A DNA stretch of 45,763 bases from Sphingomonas beigongshangi (GTDB taxonomy: Bacteria; Pseudomonadota; Alphaproteobacteria; Sphingomonadales; Sphingomonadaceae): positions 1-45,763 of the forward strand of contig NZ_JADHDT010000013.1 of NCBI RefSeq assembly GCF_016820445.1, written 5' to 3'. A program made the position numbers and the translations under genes. The stretch's first letter is position 1. Every line of letters begins with the position of its first letter. Positions 7,926-17,148 of the stretch are shown here, piece after piece. The notes under the pieces were generated by a model. The model was not told where the DNA came from. It did not search any database and saw only the letters and a list, made by a program, of their open reading frames with translations.

Positions 7926-8855
7926 GTGCTGGATTCCCGTCTGAGATATGCGGTGGCCGTGGCCCGCGTCGGGTCTTTCTCGGGTGCGTCCAAGGCGGTC
8001 GGGGTTACGCAGTCGGCGATCACCAAGAGCGTCGCCGATCTGGAGCAGCAACTCGGCTTCGCGATCTTCAACCGGACGTCGCGCGGCGTGGCGATGACGC
8101 CGGAGGGTCGCGATTTCATCGACCGGGCGGCACGGCTGCTGGCGGATGCCGCAGACCTGTTCGGCGAGCGCGACCGGGGCGCCGACCCGTTCGCGGGGCA
8201 GCTTCGCATCGGCCTTTTCCCCGGATCGATCGACTGGCTGATGACGGGGCCGGCGATCGCGCTCCTGAAACGACATGCCGGCGTGCGCTTCGAAACCGTC
8301 TCCGGTAACAGCGAGCGGGCGGTGCAGTTGCTGTCGCGCGGTGACATCGACGTCGCATTCGGGCTGGAGGCCGCGTTTTCCGGCTGGCCGCAGTTCAAGT
8401 GCGATCGCATCGCGACGATCGAGATCCTTCCGTTCGTGCGCAGGGAGCACCCGATCCTGACAAGGCATTCGATCGACAAGCGGGCGCTGACGCAGTTCGA
8501 TTTCGTCGTGCCGTCGTCGTCCGAACCCTATACGCCGATCATCCAGCAACTCTACGAGCAGGACGGTCAGCGCCCGGAGGATCGGGTGCACATGACCGAC
8601 TATTTCCCGCTGGCGCGGCAGATCGTCGCCGCGACCGACACCGTCGGGCTGGTGGCCAAAGCCTTCACCGCCGGCCGCTGGTTCCGCGATGGGTTCGTCG
8701 CGCTGCCCGATACCGGACTGCTGGAGCCGCTGGTGCTGGCCTATGCCGCCCGCGCGCGCTGGCCGATCAAGCCGGCAGCGCGGGATCTGATCGCCCGCGT
8801 CCGCGAGGCCTGGACGCCGGCGCCGCGGAGCGAGGCGCCGGCGACGAACGGCTAG
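7926..8855 (+). CDS. LysR-family transcriptional regulator
   Basis: A 309-residue LysR-type regulator starting at a GTG. The HTH (residues about 3-62) contains FSGASKAVGVTQSAITKSVADLE and FNRTSRG, and the effector domain includes GQLRIGLFPG and QIVAATDTVG. Its TAG stop overlaps the stop of the convergent TonB receptor gene in a shared CTAG. By position it could regulate the receptor and beta-oxidation operon or the divergent LysR gene. It is unlike its neighbour in detail, so the pair is not a recent duplication. Confidence 0.88.
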   Translation: MLDSRLRYAVAVARVGSFSGASKAVGVTQSAITKSVADLEQQLGFAIFNRTSRGVAMTPEGRDFIDRAARLLADAADLFGERDRGADPFAGQLRIGLFPGSIDWLMTGPAIALLKRHAGVRFETVSGNSERAVQLLSRGDIDVAFGLEAAFSGWPQFKCDRIATIEILPFVRREHPILTRHSIDKRALTQFDFVVPSSSEPYTPIIQQLYEQDGQRPEDRVHMTDYFPLARQIVAATDTVGLVAKAFTAGRWFRDGFVALPDTGLLEPLVLAYAARARWPIKPAARDLIARVREAWTPAPRSEAPATNG

Positions 8856-11110
8856 AAGTTCAGCGCGAACTCGCCGCCGATGACCCTCCCCTTGTTAAGC
8901 GGCGACAGGCTGGCGCCCGGTCCGCCGAACGCGACGGTGAGCGGCGTATCGCCACCATAAGTCACTTCGTTCAGCAAGTTGCGGGCGTAGGCCGAGAGGC
9001 GCCATTTGCGGCTCGCGGCGTTATAGGTGAGGCTCGCATCGAGCATGTCCGCAGCAGGCAGAAAGCCGACATTGTTGTCGGTGAACCGGGCGGTGTCGCG
9101 ATGGGTGAAATCCACGCGTGCGGTCGCGCTCCCCAGCGCGCCCAGCGCCTGATCGTAGGTCAGCCCGGCGCCATAAGTCCAGGGTGACAGCCGCGGCAGC
9201 TTCAGGTCGCGATCGATGCCGTTGATGACGCCGTCGCCGCTGATGTCGAAGCGGACGTTGCGATACTGGCCGTGAACATAGCCGAGCTGCCCGGACAGGA
9301 CGAGGTTGGGCAGGATGAAGAACTGACCCTCCGCCTCCACGCCCTGGATCGTCGCGTCGGCGGTGTTGCGGATCACCTGGCTGACGCCCAGCGGGCCGGG
9401 CAGGTTGATCTCGCGCTGGAGGTCCTTCATCCGGTTATGAAAGGCTGCCAGGTTCAGCCGGCTGCGTCCGAACTGCTTCTTCGTCCCGATCTCGAAACTG
9501 TCCTGGACCTCCTGATCGAAGGGGCCGGGCGGCACGCCAAGATCGGTGTTGCGCAGGTTATAGCCACCGCTGCGGAAGCCACGCGTATACAAGCCATAGA
9601 CCTGCGTCTGGTCATCGGGCTTCCATTGCAGCCCGACCTTCGGTGTGAAGCTCTTCCAGTCGTTGCTGTCGACGAAGTTCGTCGCGCAGCGCAGCGTGTC
9701 GAGGTCGCAGCCGTCGGCACGCAGGGTCGAGATGCGCACGGCCTTGCGCTCCCAGCTATAGCGACCACCGAGATTGAACGTCAGCGTGTCCGCGAAATGC
9801 CAGTCGGCGGACGCAAAGATGCCCCATGTCGTCTGGTCCTGAGTCCCGCCCCCCGAAACGATGCGGCTGTTGCCGAGAAGGTTGCGCCGCTCGGCATAGG
9901 CCAGATCCTGTGTAAAATAATACAGGCCGGTCGTCACTTCCACAGAGCCGAACTTACCGGCATAGCGCAGCTCGTTACTGAGCTGTTTCTGAGCGATGTT
10001 GAAGAAACCGTTGAAGAATGACTGCGGCGTGCCATCGATGTCGGTCGCGGTTCTCGAGCGGAACTGGCGGTAGCCCGAGATGTTCGTGATGACACCGTCG
10101 CCAAAGCCGACATCGACATTGGTTTCGACGATCGCCTGGTTCCAGATCGCCTTGTAGAAGCCCGGAAAATCAATCGACAGCGCGAACGTGTCACGCGGGA
10201 GTACCGCGTGACTCTGGACCGGCGCCCCGTCTCCATCGACGTCGCCGTGTTCGTAGCGGATGTCCATGCGGAAATCGTCCCCGCCTTTGACGGAGAGCGC
10301 GGGGCGGACAATGATGTCGCGCGACCTGCCAAAACTCCGACCGTCGAAGCGATTACGGAACCAGCCGTCGTCGTCGCTGTAATAGACCGCCAGCTTGGCC
10401 GCCAGCACGTCGTCGATCAGCGGCCCCGTCACCATACCGCTGACGGTCTTCTTCAGGCCGGTCTCGACCGAAGCCTTGGCGTTGGCGCGGAACGTGAAGC
10501 TCGGACGTGTCGTACGCATCACCACCGCGCCGCCCGTCACGTTGCGGCCGAACAGCAGCCCCTGCGGTCCGCGCAACACCTCCACCCCCTCGAGGTCGAA
10601 GTTATCGAGCACGACGCCCGCGTTGATGCCCAGATAGATGCCGTCGACGAAGACGCCGACGGTGGGATCAATAGACGGGATGGTGCTGTTGATGCCGAGA
10701 CCGCGAATGGTGAAATTGGCATATCCCGGCGCGGTCCCAACGCCGTCGAGCTGCACGTTGGGCACGTCGTAGCTGAGGCTCTGAAGGTTCTGGACGAACT
10801 TCGCGTCGAGCTGAGCCTCGCCGAACGCCGTCACCGCGACCGGCACGTTCTGCACGCTCTCCCCATAACCCTTCTTGGTGGCGGTCACGACGATGTCTTC
10901 GGACAGTGCTTCGGTGGCGCTCGATGCAGGCGCTGCGGTTCCCGCCGGTGCAGGCGTCCGGGCCGCCGGTGGCGCGGGAGCATCGGCCCCGGTCTGCGCA
11001 GGCGCTTGCCCCTGTGGTCCGGCTTCGGCGGCAGTCGGTGCCGGCGCCTCTTGCGCATGTGCCGGCCCTGCCGAAACCAAGGCGGCAGACGTCAGCAGCC
11101 AGTATTTCAT
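8852..11110 (-). CDS. TonB-dependent outer membrane receptor
   Basis: A 752-residue outer membrane receptor that imports a ligand using energy from TonB-ExbBD. After a signal peptide (about 20 residues ending GPAHAQ) comes an unusual Ala/Pro/Thr-rich spacer to about residue 68, then a TonB-box-like DIVVTATKK. The plug domain (VPVAVTAFGE; RGPQGLLFGRN) and a 22-strand barrel ending in Phe (GEFALNF) follow. The start at 11110 is chosen because a GAGAGGGG ribosome site precedes it and the signal peptide then begins there. It is the last gene downstream of the beta-oxidation operon, 114 bases after the dehydrogenase, so its ligand is probably the compound that operon degrades. Confidence 0.93.
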   Translation of the reverse strand: MKYWLLTSAALVSAGPAHAQEAPAPTAAEAGPQGQAPAQTGADAPAPPAARTPAPAGTAAPASSATEALSEDIVVTATKKGYGESVQNVPVAVTAFGEAQLDAKFVQNLQSLSYDVPNVQLDGVGTAPGYANFTIRGLGINSTIPSIDPTVGVFVDGIYLGINAGVVLDNFDLEGVEVLRGPQGLLFGRNVTGGAVVMRTTRPSFTFRANAKASVETGLKKTVSGMVTGPLIDDVLAAKLAVYYSDDDGWFRNRFDGRSFGRSRDIIVRPALSVKGGDDFRMDIRYEHGDVDGDGAPVQSHAVLPRDTFALSIDFPGFYKAIWNQAIVETNVDVGFGDGVITNISGYRQFRSRTATDIDGTPQSFFNGFFNIAQKQLSNELRYAGKFGSVEVTTGLYYFTQDLAYAERRNLLGNSRIVSGGGTQDQTTWGIFASADWHFADTLTFNLGGRYSWERKAVRISTLRADGCDLDTLRCATNFVDSNDWKSFTPKVGLQWKPDDQTQVYGLYTRGFRSGGYNLRNTDLGVPPGPFDQEVQDSFEIGTKKQFGRSRLNLAAFHNRMKDLQREINLPGPLGVSQVIRNTADATIQGVEAEGQFFILPNLVLSGQLGYVHGQYRNVRFDISGDGVINGIDRDLKLPRLSPWTYGAGLTYDQALGALGSATARVDFTHRDTARFTDNNVGFLPAADMLDASLTYNAASRKWRLSAYARNLLNEVTYGGDTPLTVAFGGPGASLSPLNKGRVIGGEFALNF

Positions 11111-11224
11111 AGCCCCTCTCCATATTGTCTGTATTTTTGTCGAGGCAGGATCACCTGCCTCGTGCGCGCCGTCCAATTCAATGCGCGGGCGATCTATTCC
11201 CTCGGCTCATGTCCTGGATCGTCG

Positions 11225-12121
11225 TCATGCCGTCCGCTGAACGGCGGTCAGGCTTTCGTTCATCGTGGTTGGGTGCTCGGCGTCGGTAAAGTCGGTGATC
11301 CCGGCCCAGTGACGCGCCACATCGTCGGGTGTGAAATCGGTCGTGCCACCGAAACGATGGCCGTGCGAACGCTCCCAGCGCAGCTTCGCGATATAGCCGG
11401 CACCGACCTCGAACAGGCCCTTGGTTTCCGCGCAGGCCTCATGTGCCAGCCAGCCGACCAGCGGGCTGATCGCTTCGGGTCGCAGACGATCGAGCAGTTC
11501 CTTCGGGAACACCGTCTCGGTCATCCGCGACGCCGCGATCGGCGCGATCGTGTTGACATGGATGTTTTTGGCTCGCCCCTCCTCCGCCAGCGCGTTGGCG
11601 AGGCCGACGATGCCGAGCTTCGCCGCCGCATAGTTCGCCTGGCCGAAATTGCCGTAGATGCCCGCCGCCGAGGTGGTCATCACGATCCGGCCATAGCCCT
11701 TCTCGCGCAGCACCGGCCACGCCGCCCGGGTGACGGCGCACGTGCCGTTCAGGTGGATGTCCTGCAGCAGCTCCCAGTCCTGATCGGTCATCTTGTGGAA
11801 GCTGACGTCGCGCAGGATGCCGGCGTTGTTGACGACGACATCGACCGTGCCGAACGCGTCGAGCGCGGTCGCGACGACACGCGCGCCATCGGTGACGGAA
11901 TCGTGGTTCGCGACCGCCTCTCCCCCGGCGGCGCGGATTTCCTCCACCACCTTGTCGGCGGCGGCGGACGAACCTCCGCCGCCGGTTTGTCCCCCGCCCA
12001 GATCGTTGACGACGACGCGCGCACCCCGCGCGCCGAACATCAGCGCATGCTGGCGCCCCAGCCCGCCGCCCGCCCCGGTGACGATCACGACGCGGCCGTC
12101 GTAGCGAAGTTCTTCGGTCAT
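11225..12121 (-). CDS. HSD17B4-type short-chain dehydrogenase (3-hydroxyacyl-CoA dehydrogenase)
   Basis: A 298-residue short-chain dehydrogenase. It shows the cofactor motif TGAGGGLG near residue 15, [17 protein letters not shown], the catalytic Ser in TTSAAGIYG and the Y-x-x-x-K in YAAAKLG. The VNDLGGG and [13 protein letters not shown] blocks are characteristic of the dehydrogenase domain of peroxisomal multifunctional enzyme type 2, which oxidises 3-hydroxyacyl-CoA of branched or steroid side chains. Here the domain stands alone without hydratase or SCP domain. It starts 13 bases after the acyl-CoA dehydrogenase, within one operon. Confidence 0.88.
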   Translation of the reverse strand: MTEELRYDGRVVIVTGAGGGLGRQHALMFGARGARVVVNDLGGGQTGGGGSSAAADKVVEEIRAAGGEAVANHDSVTDGARVVATALDAFGTVDVVVNNAGILRDVSFHKMTDQDWELLQDIHLNGTCAVTRAAWPVLREKGYGRIVMTTSAAGIYGNFGQANYAAAKLGIVGLANALAEEGRAKNIHVNTIAPIAASRMTETVFPKELLDRLRPEAISPLVGWLAHEACAETKGLFEVGAGYIAKLRWERSHGHRFGGTTDFTPDDVARHWAGITDFTDAEHPTTMNESLTAVQRTA

Positions 12122-12134
12122 GATCGTGCTCCCG

Positions 12135-13280
12135 TCAGCGGAACGCGCCGACGCCGGTCAGCGCGCGCGAGATGATGAGCTTCTGGATCTCGGTCGTGCC
12201 GTCGGGGATCGGGCAGATGATCGCCTCCCGCACCAGCCGCTCGACGATGAACTCGCGCGTCACGCCGTTGCCGCCGTGGATCTGGAGCGCGTCGCGGGTC
12301 ACGCCGATCGCCATTTCGGTCGCATACCATTTGGCCATGGCGCATTCGGTTTCCGCACGGACGCCGGCATCGACCAGCGAGATCGCGCGGTGCGTCAGCA
12401 GCCGCGCGGCGTCGATCTGCGTCGCCATGGTGGCGAGCTTCTCGGCGATGAGCTGATGCCCGGCGATCTTGCGGCCATGCTGCGTGCGCTCCTTCGCGTA
12501 GGCGATCGCCTCGTCCAGCGCGCGACGGGCGATGCCGATGCTCCACATCGCCATGTGGCAGCGCGCGATCTCGAACACCTTCAGCGTGTTGCGCAGCCCG
12601 TCGCCGGGCTGGCCCAGCATGTTGCCGACCGGCACGCGGCAGTCGGTGAGGAAGATCTGCGCGGTCGACTGGCCGTTCAGCGCCATCTTCTCGATGTCGC
12701 GCACCTCGTACGGGCTTTCGGCGCGGTCGATCAGGATATGGCTGATCTCGTTTTCGCCGGTGCGGCAGGTGCAGACGAGCACGTCCGAATAGGCGCCGTT
12801 GGTGATCCACGTCTTCTCGCCGTTGATGACCCAATGGTCGCCGTCGCGCACCGCGCGCGTCTTCACGGCCGCCACGTCCGAGCCGACATCGGGTTCGGAA
12901 ATGCCCATCGAGACGAACAGCTCGCCCGCGATCAGGCCGGGCAGGTAGCGCCGCTGGAGTTCGGGCGAGGCGCTGCGCCGGATCAGCTCGGCACCGACCG
13001 CGTTGATGAAGCCCGGAATGGCGACGTCGAGCGAGGAATAGACGATTTCCTCGAAGATCATGAGATGCGTCAGCCACCCCATGTCGAGGCCGCCCCATTC
13101 CTCGTCGTGCGGCGCCGCGATGTGGCCGAACCGGGTCAGCTCGCCGGTCCATCGCCGCATCAGGTCGCGCGGGATGAAGCCGGGGCCATGCGCGCGGATC
13201 TCGGGTTCGAGCTTGTCGTCGAGGAAGCGGCGGACGCTCTCGACGGCCATCCGCTGTTCGTCACCGGGCAGGAAATCCAT
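12135..13280 (-). CDS. Acyl-CoA dehydrogenase with Asp at the usual catalytic-Glu position
   Basis: A 381-residue FAD-dependent acyl-CoA dehydrogenase. It shows SEPDVGSD, the WITNGA block, a [16 protein letters not shown] helix, the ALQIHGGNG motif and a C-terminal [12 protein letters not shown]. Most family members use a Glu just before the G-T of this last block (Y-E-G-T). Here the segment reads [11 protein letters not shown], with Asp360 in that place. This may tune the enzyme to a bulky substrate, or the base may lie elsewhere. It would introduce the double bond in the CoA ester made by the upstream ligase. It starts 12 bases after the thiolase with a GGGAG ribosome site. Confidence 0.92.
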   Translation of the reverse strand: MDFLPGDEQRMAVESVRRFLDDKLEPEIRAHGPGFIPRDLMRRWTGELTRFGHIAAPHDEEWGGLDMGWLTHLMIFEEIVYSSLDVAIPGFINAVGAELIRRSASPELQRRYLPGLIAGELFVSMGISEPDVGSDVAAVKTRAVRDGDHWVINGEKTWITNGAYSDVLVCTCRTGENEISHILIDRAESPYEVRDIEKMALNGQSTAQIFLTDCRVPVGNMLGQPGDGLRNTLKVFEIARCHMAMWSIGIARRALDEAIAYAKERTQHGRKIAGHQLIAEKLATMATQIDAARLLTHRAISLVDAGVRAETECAMAKWYATEMAIGVTRDALQIHGGNGVTREFIVERLVREAIICPIPDGTTEIQKLIISRALTGVGAFR

Positions 13281-13292
13281 GCTCTTCGCTCC

Positions 13293-14531
13293 CTATCGGC
13301 CGAGGACGGTGACCGCGACCACGGCCTCCTCCACCCCCAGCACCCCGCCGCCGTTCTGCGCGACCGCGATCCGGGCGCCGTCCACCTGCCGCGCGCCCGC
13401 CTCGCCGCGCAATTGCGCGACCAGTTCGTAGATCTGGCCGAGGCCGGTCGCGCCGATCGGGTGGCCCTTGCATTCGAGGCCACCCGACGGGTTCACCGGA
13501 ATGCGGCCGCCGATGACGGTATCGCCGCGCTCCGCCGCGACGCCGCCCTCGCCGGGTGGCACGAGGCCCAGCGCCTCGATCTCGATGATCTCGCCCATCG
13601 CGGTCGCGTCGTGCACTTCCGCGACATCGACATCCGCCGGATCGACCCCCGCCGCCGCATAGGCGCGCGTGGCGGCGAGCCGGGTGACGTGCCGGTCGTA
13701 ATCATACGGGCTGCGTTCCGAGCTCGTCTGCAACACCGAGGCGAGGATGCGGATCGCCCGCCCGCCGGAAGCGGTCAGCTTGCGCAGCCCGGCGGCGTTG
13801 CAGATCACCGCGGCCGCCGCCCCGTCGCTGATCGGCGAGCACATCGGCAGCGTCAGCGGAAAGACGATCGGCGGCGCCGCCAGCACCGCCTCCACGGTGT
13901 AGGGTATCCGGTACTGCGCCAGCGGGTTGCTGACCGAATGCATGTGGTTCTTCGCGGAGACCGCCGCGATCTGCGCCTGCGTCGAGCCGTAGGTCTTCAT
14001 GTGCGCGCGCGACATCGCGGCATAGATGTCCATGAAGACGCTGTAGGGCTGCGTCGATACCGATCCCTCCGGCACGGCGACGCCTTCTCCCATCGCCAGC
14101 AGGATATCGCGGTTGCGCGCCGTCTCATGCACGTCCCACGCGCCGTCGAACGCGCTGAACATCAGCGCCTTGTCGGGCGAGCACATCTTTTCCGCGCCCA
14201 GCGCCAGCACGACATCGACCGCGCCCGAGCGGACATAGGCACTCGCCATGTGCACCGCGGTCGAGGCGGTGGCGCAGGCGTTCTCGACGTTGACGACGGG
14301 CACGCCCTGGATGCCGACCGCGCGCGCCACCAGCTCGCCGCGGATCATGTCCTGCCCTTCCATATGGCCCTGGACGCAATTGCCGAAGAACACCGCGTCG
14401 ATATCCGCCGGCCCGCAGCCGGCATCGGCGAACGCCTGCGCCACGGCATCGCCCGACAGACCTTTCAGGCTGCGATCGAGCTGCTTGCCGAACTGCGTCA
14501 TGCCGACGCCGGCGATGAAGATGTCGCTCAT
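13293..14531 (-). CDS. SCP-x-type thiolase (acetyl-CoA acetyltransferase-like)
   Basis: A 412-residue non-decarboxylating thiolase of the SCP-x/lipid-transfer branch. The acyl-accepting Cys86 lies in NVENACATAS, followed by EVHDAT, and by NPSGGLECKGHPIGATG with the catalytic His near the C-terminus. Such enzymes cleave 3-ketoacyl-CoA, including branched and sterol side chains. The usual second catalytic Cys position near the C-terminus reads NGGG here, as is normal in this branch. The ATG overlaps the TGA of the enoyl-CoA hydratase (ATGA), indicating translational coupling. Confidence 0.9.
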   Translation of the reverse strand: MSDIFIAGVGMTQFGKQLDRSLKGLSGDAVAQAFADAGCGPADIDAVFFGNCVQGHMEGQDMIRGELVARAVGIQGVPVVNVENACATASTAVHMASAYVRSGAVDVVLALGAEKMCSPDKALMFSAFDGAWDVHETARNRDILLAMGEGVAVPEGSVSTQPYSVFMDIYAAMSRAHMKTYGSTQAQIAAVSAKNHMHSVSNPLAQYRIPYTVEAVLAAPPIVFPLTLPMCSPISDGAAAAVICNAAGLRKLTASGGRAIRILASVLQTSSERSPYDYDRHVTRLAATRAYAAAGVDPADVDVAEVHDATAMGEIIEIEALGLVPPGEGGVAAERGDTVIGGRIPVNPSGGLECKGHPIGATGLGQIYELVAQLRGEAGARQVDGARIAVAQNGGGVLGVEEAVVAVTVLGR

Positions 14532-15367
14532 TGTCCCGTGAACTCCGGTTGGCGCTTTTCAGCGAAGGCCGTCAGCCCCTCCTGCAGGTCGTGCGAGGTG
14601 GCGTAGTCGGCGACGATCTCCAGTTCGCGGCGCAGGCCTTCCTCCAGCGAACAGCCGTCGGCGATCGCGGCCAGTTCCTTCATGCGTGCCAGCCCGAGCG
14701 AGCTCTTGGTGGCGAGCGTCTCGACCAAGGATTGCGCCGTCTCGACCAGCGCGTCGCCCGGCACGATCCGGCTCACCAGCCCCGCGCGCTCCATGTCCGC
14801 CGCGGGCAAGAACTCCCCCGTCATCATCAACCAGGCCGCGCGCGCCGGGCCGATCTTGCGCGGCAGGCGGATCGAGCCGCCGCCGCCGGGCAGCAGTCCG
14901 TAGTTCGCGTGAGCATCGCCAAATCGCGCGCTGTCGGCGGCGACCACGAGATCGCAGCACAGGACGAGTTCCAGTCCGCCGGCCAGCGCCAGCCCGTTGA
15001 CCAATGCGATCGTCGGCAGGGGCGAGGCTTCGATCCGCGTGAAGACACGGCCCAGCTCGGCGAGAAAGTCGCCCAGCGGCGCGGCGATCGATCCGCCATG
15101 CGCATGGAGCGCCGCAAGATCGGCACCCGCGCAGAATGCGCGTCCTGCCCCGGTGACCACTACCGATCGCACCGCCGGGTCGGCCTCGGCGGCCGTGATC
15201 GCCGCCTCCAGCTCATGCGCCATTTCGAGCGTCAGGCTGTTCAGCGCCGCCGGGCGGTTGAGCCACACCCAGCAGGCGGGGCCGCGCTTTTCGACGACAA
15301 TGGTCTCGAACGGGATGGCATGTTCCATGGGGGTGACGGGGGATGCGGCGGGACGGTCGGCGGTCAT
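14528..15367 (-). CDS. Enoyl-CoA hydratase/isomerase family protein
   Basis: A 279-residue crotonase-fold enzyme: NRPAALNSLTLEM, the oxyanion loop GAGRAFCAGADL, GLALAGGLELVLCCD with the second oxyanion-hole glycine, and a Pro-rich LLPGGGG loop. The second hydratase Glu position is occupied by Gly/Pro-rich sequence, so hydration versus isomerisation cannot be decided by eye. The start at 15367 is fixed by a four-base overlap (ATGA) with the stop of the upstream CoA ligase. A second in-frame Met (MEHAIPF) 13 residues in could be an alternative start. Confidence 0.88.
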   Translation of the reverse strand: MTADRPAASPVTPMEHAIPFETIVVEKRGPACWVWLNRPAALNSLTLEMAHELEAAITAAEADPAVRSVVVTGAGRAFCAGADLAALHAHGGSIAAPLGDFLAELGRVFTRIEASPLPTIALVNGLALAGGLELVLCCDLVVAADSARFGDAHANYGLLPGGGGSIRLPRKIGPARAAWLMMTGEFLPAADMERAGLVSRIVPGDALVETAQSLVETLATKSSLGLARMKELAAIADGCSLEEGLRRELEIVADYATSHDLQEGLTAFAEKRQPEFTGQ

Positions 15368-16911
15368 GCGCCCGAAATCCGGCTGGCATGGCCGGCCCAA
15401 TAGGGCTCGCGCAGCTTCGACCTCAGCACCTTGCCGACGTTGCTCAGCGGCAGAGGATCGGTGGTGAAGACGACCTGCCCGGGCTTCTTGAACGACCCCA
15501 GCCGCCGGCTGACGAGATCGGTGATCTCCTGTTCGGAGATCACCGTGCCCGGCGCGACGACGACCCGCGCGAGCGGCGTCTCCCCCCATTTCTCGTGCGG
15601 GATGCCGAACACGGCGGCGGCGATCACCAGCGGGTGATCGGCGATCACGTTCTCGATCTCGGCGGGGTAGATATTGTACCCGCCCGACACGATCAGGTCG
15701 TTGGCGCGATCGAGCAGATAGAGGAAGCCGTTGGCGTCGATCCGGCCGACGTCGCCGGTCTTCACCCAGCCGTCGACCATGCGCTGCGCGGTCTCCTCGG
15801 GATCGTTCCAGAAGCCCTGCATCTGGCCGTTCTCGAACCTTGCGACGATCTCTCCCGGCTCGTCGGGTCCGAGCACGCGCCCGTCCGCATCGCGGATCTC
15901 CAGATCGACGAACGGCATCGCCCGACCCACCGACTGAAGCGGTGTCGACCCTTCGGTCCGGCCGAACCATTCTCTCGGCCCGAGTGACGTGACGGGCAAT
16001 ATCTCGGTCTGTCCGTACGCCGAGTGTAGCACCTCGTCGCCGAAGATCTCGCAAGACTTGCGTAGCGTCGCCTCCGAGATCGGGGCTGAGGCGCTGAGCA
16101 GGCACTTCAGCTTCGGAAAGGCATGCCCATGCGGGTTGCCGTGATGGACGACGGCGTTGAGCATCGTCGGGGCGACGAATGCGTAACCGACCTCCTCCCG
16201 CTGTAGAATATCGAGGAAGCCTTCAGGGTCGAACGCCTCCATCATGACGTTGCGCCCGCCGATCGCCCAATAGGGCGAGAACATGAAGCCCGAGGCGTGC
16301 GACAGCGGGCCTACGTGCAATACCGTCGCGCCCGGTTCCGGTCGTGGGCCGACCGCCTGGAATCCGCCGCAGATCGTCATCCAGGAACGATGGGTATAGG
16401 CTACGCCCTTCGGCGCGCCAGTGGTGCCGCCGGTGTGACGGATGACAAGGATGTCGTCGGGCGCGATCGCCGGATCGGGATCGATGTCCGATGCCTGCGC
16501 GAGCCAGTTTTCGTAGCGCGCATCACGCACGATCAGGCGGTCGAGGCCCGGCACCTCCGAGTCCAGCCCGGCGATCTCAGGCAACAGCGCCTCGTCGACC
16601 AGCGCCACGCGGCATCCGGTGTGACGCATCATGTGATCGTGGGACTCGCACCGGTTTCGCGCATAAAGCGGCACACGAACGAAGTTGCCGATCGCCGCGG
16701 CAAGAAAGATATCGACCGCCTCGACCGAATTCTTCTCGAGCGTCGCGACCCTGTCGCCGGGCTGGAGGCCGGCATCGGCCAGCGCGTTCGCCAGCCGCAC
16801 CCCGCGCGACCACGCTTCGGCGAAGGTGAAGCGACGATCGCCGTGGACCAGCGCCTCGCGGTTCGCGAAATAGGCGGCCGCGCGTCGAAGCTGGGTGCGC
16901 AGCTCCATCAT
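15364..16911 (-). CDS. AMP-forming acyl-CoA ligase
   Basis: A 515-residue ANL-superfamily adenylating enzyme that activates a carboxylic acid to its CoA thioester. Landmarks are the P-loop RHTGGTTGAPKG, the YGQTE motif, the KTGDVGRID hinge region and the C-terminal lysine in LSNVGKVLRSKL. The start is one of two adjacent ATGs at 16911 and 16908; a GGGAG ribosome site precedes them. It is the first gene of the operon ligase, hydratase, thiolase, acyl-CoA dehydrogenase, SDR and receptor. It is divergent from the racemase gene across a 237-base gap that must hold both promoters. The acid substrate is unknown. Confidence 0.9.
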   Translation of the reverse strand: MMELRTQLRRAAAYFANREALVHGDRRFTFAEAWSRGVRLANALADAGLQPGDRVATLEKNSVEAVDIFLAAAIGNFVRVPLYARNRCESHDHMMRHTGCRVALVDEALLPEIAGLDSEVPGLDRLIVRDARYENWLAQASDIDPDPAIAPDDILVIRHTGGTTGAPKGVAYTHRSWMTICGGFQAVGPRPEPGATVLHVGPLSHASGFMFSPYWAIGGRNVMMEAFDPEGFLDILQREEVGYAFVAPTMLNAVVHHGNPHGHAFPKLKCLLSASAPISEATLRKSCEIFGDEVLHSAYGQTEILPVTSLGPREWFGRTEGSTPLQSVGRAMPFVDLEIRDADGRVLGPDEPGEIVARFENGQMQGFWNDPEETAQRMVDGWVKTGDVGRIDANGFLYLLDRANDLIVSGGYNIYPAEIENVIADHPLVIAAAVFGIPHEKWGETPLARVVVAPGTVISEQEITDLVSRRLGSFKKPGQVVFTTDPLPLSNVGKVLRSKLREPYWAGHASRISGA

Positions 16912-17148
16912 CCATGCTCCCGAGCGGCAGCGGCGCGGGGTTGCACACGGCAGATCGGGCAGGTCAGGATATGCGCCATCGGGCCTCTCCACGCACGCCG
17001 TAACCGGCATTTTATTGAGCGTAGATCGGAAAGCGCGGCCGACTTGTCCAATGCATTTCGGTCGCGCGATATTCCTGTTCTTCATGTTCGGCCGACACGG
17101 AATCGTGCCACGATCCGGCCTGGAGCCTATCAAGGGAGAGGATGGCGC

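Noticed and set aside
12120..14606. 828-codon plus-strand open frame opposite the beta-oxidation operon
   Set aside because: It is the antisense of the acyl-CoA dehydrogenase and thiolase genes, with no domain, and very rich in Asp/Arg/His.
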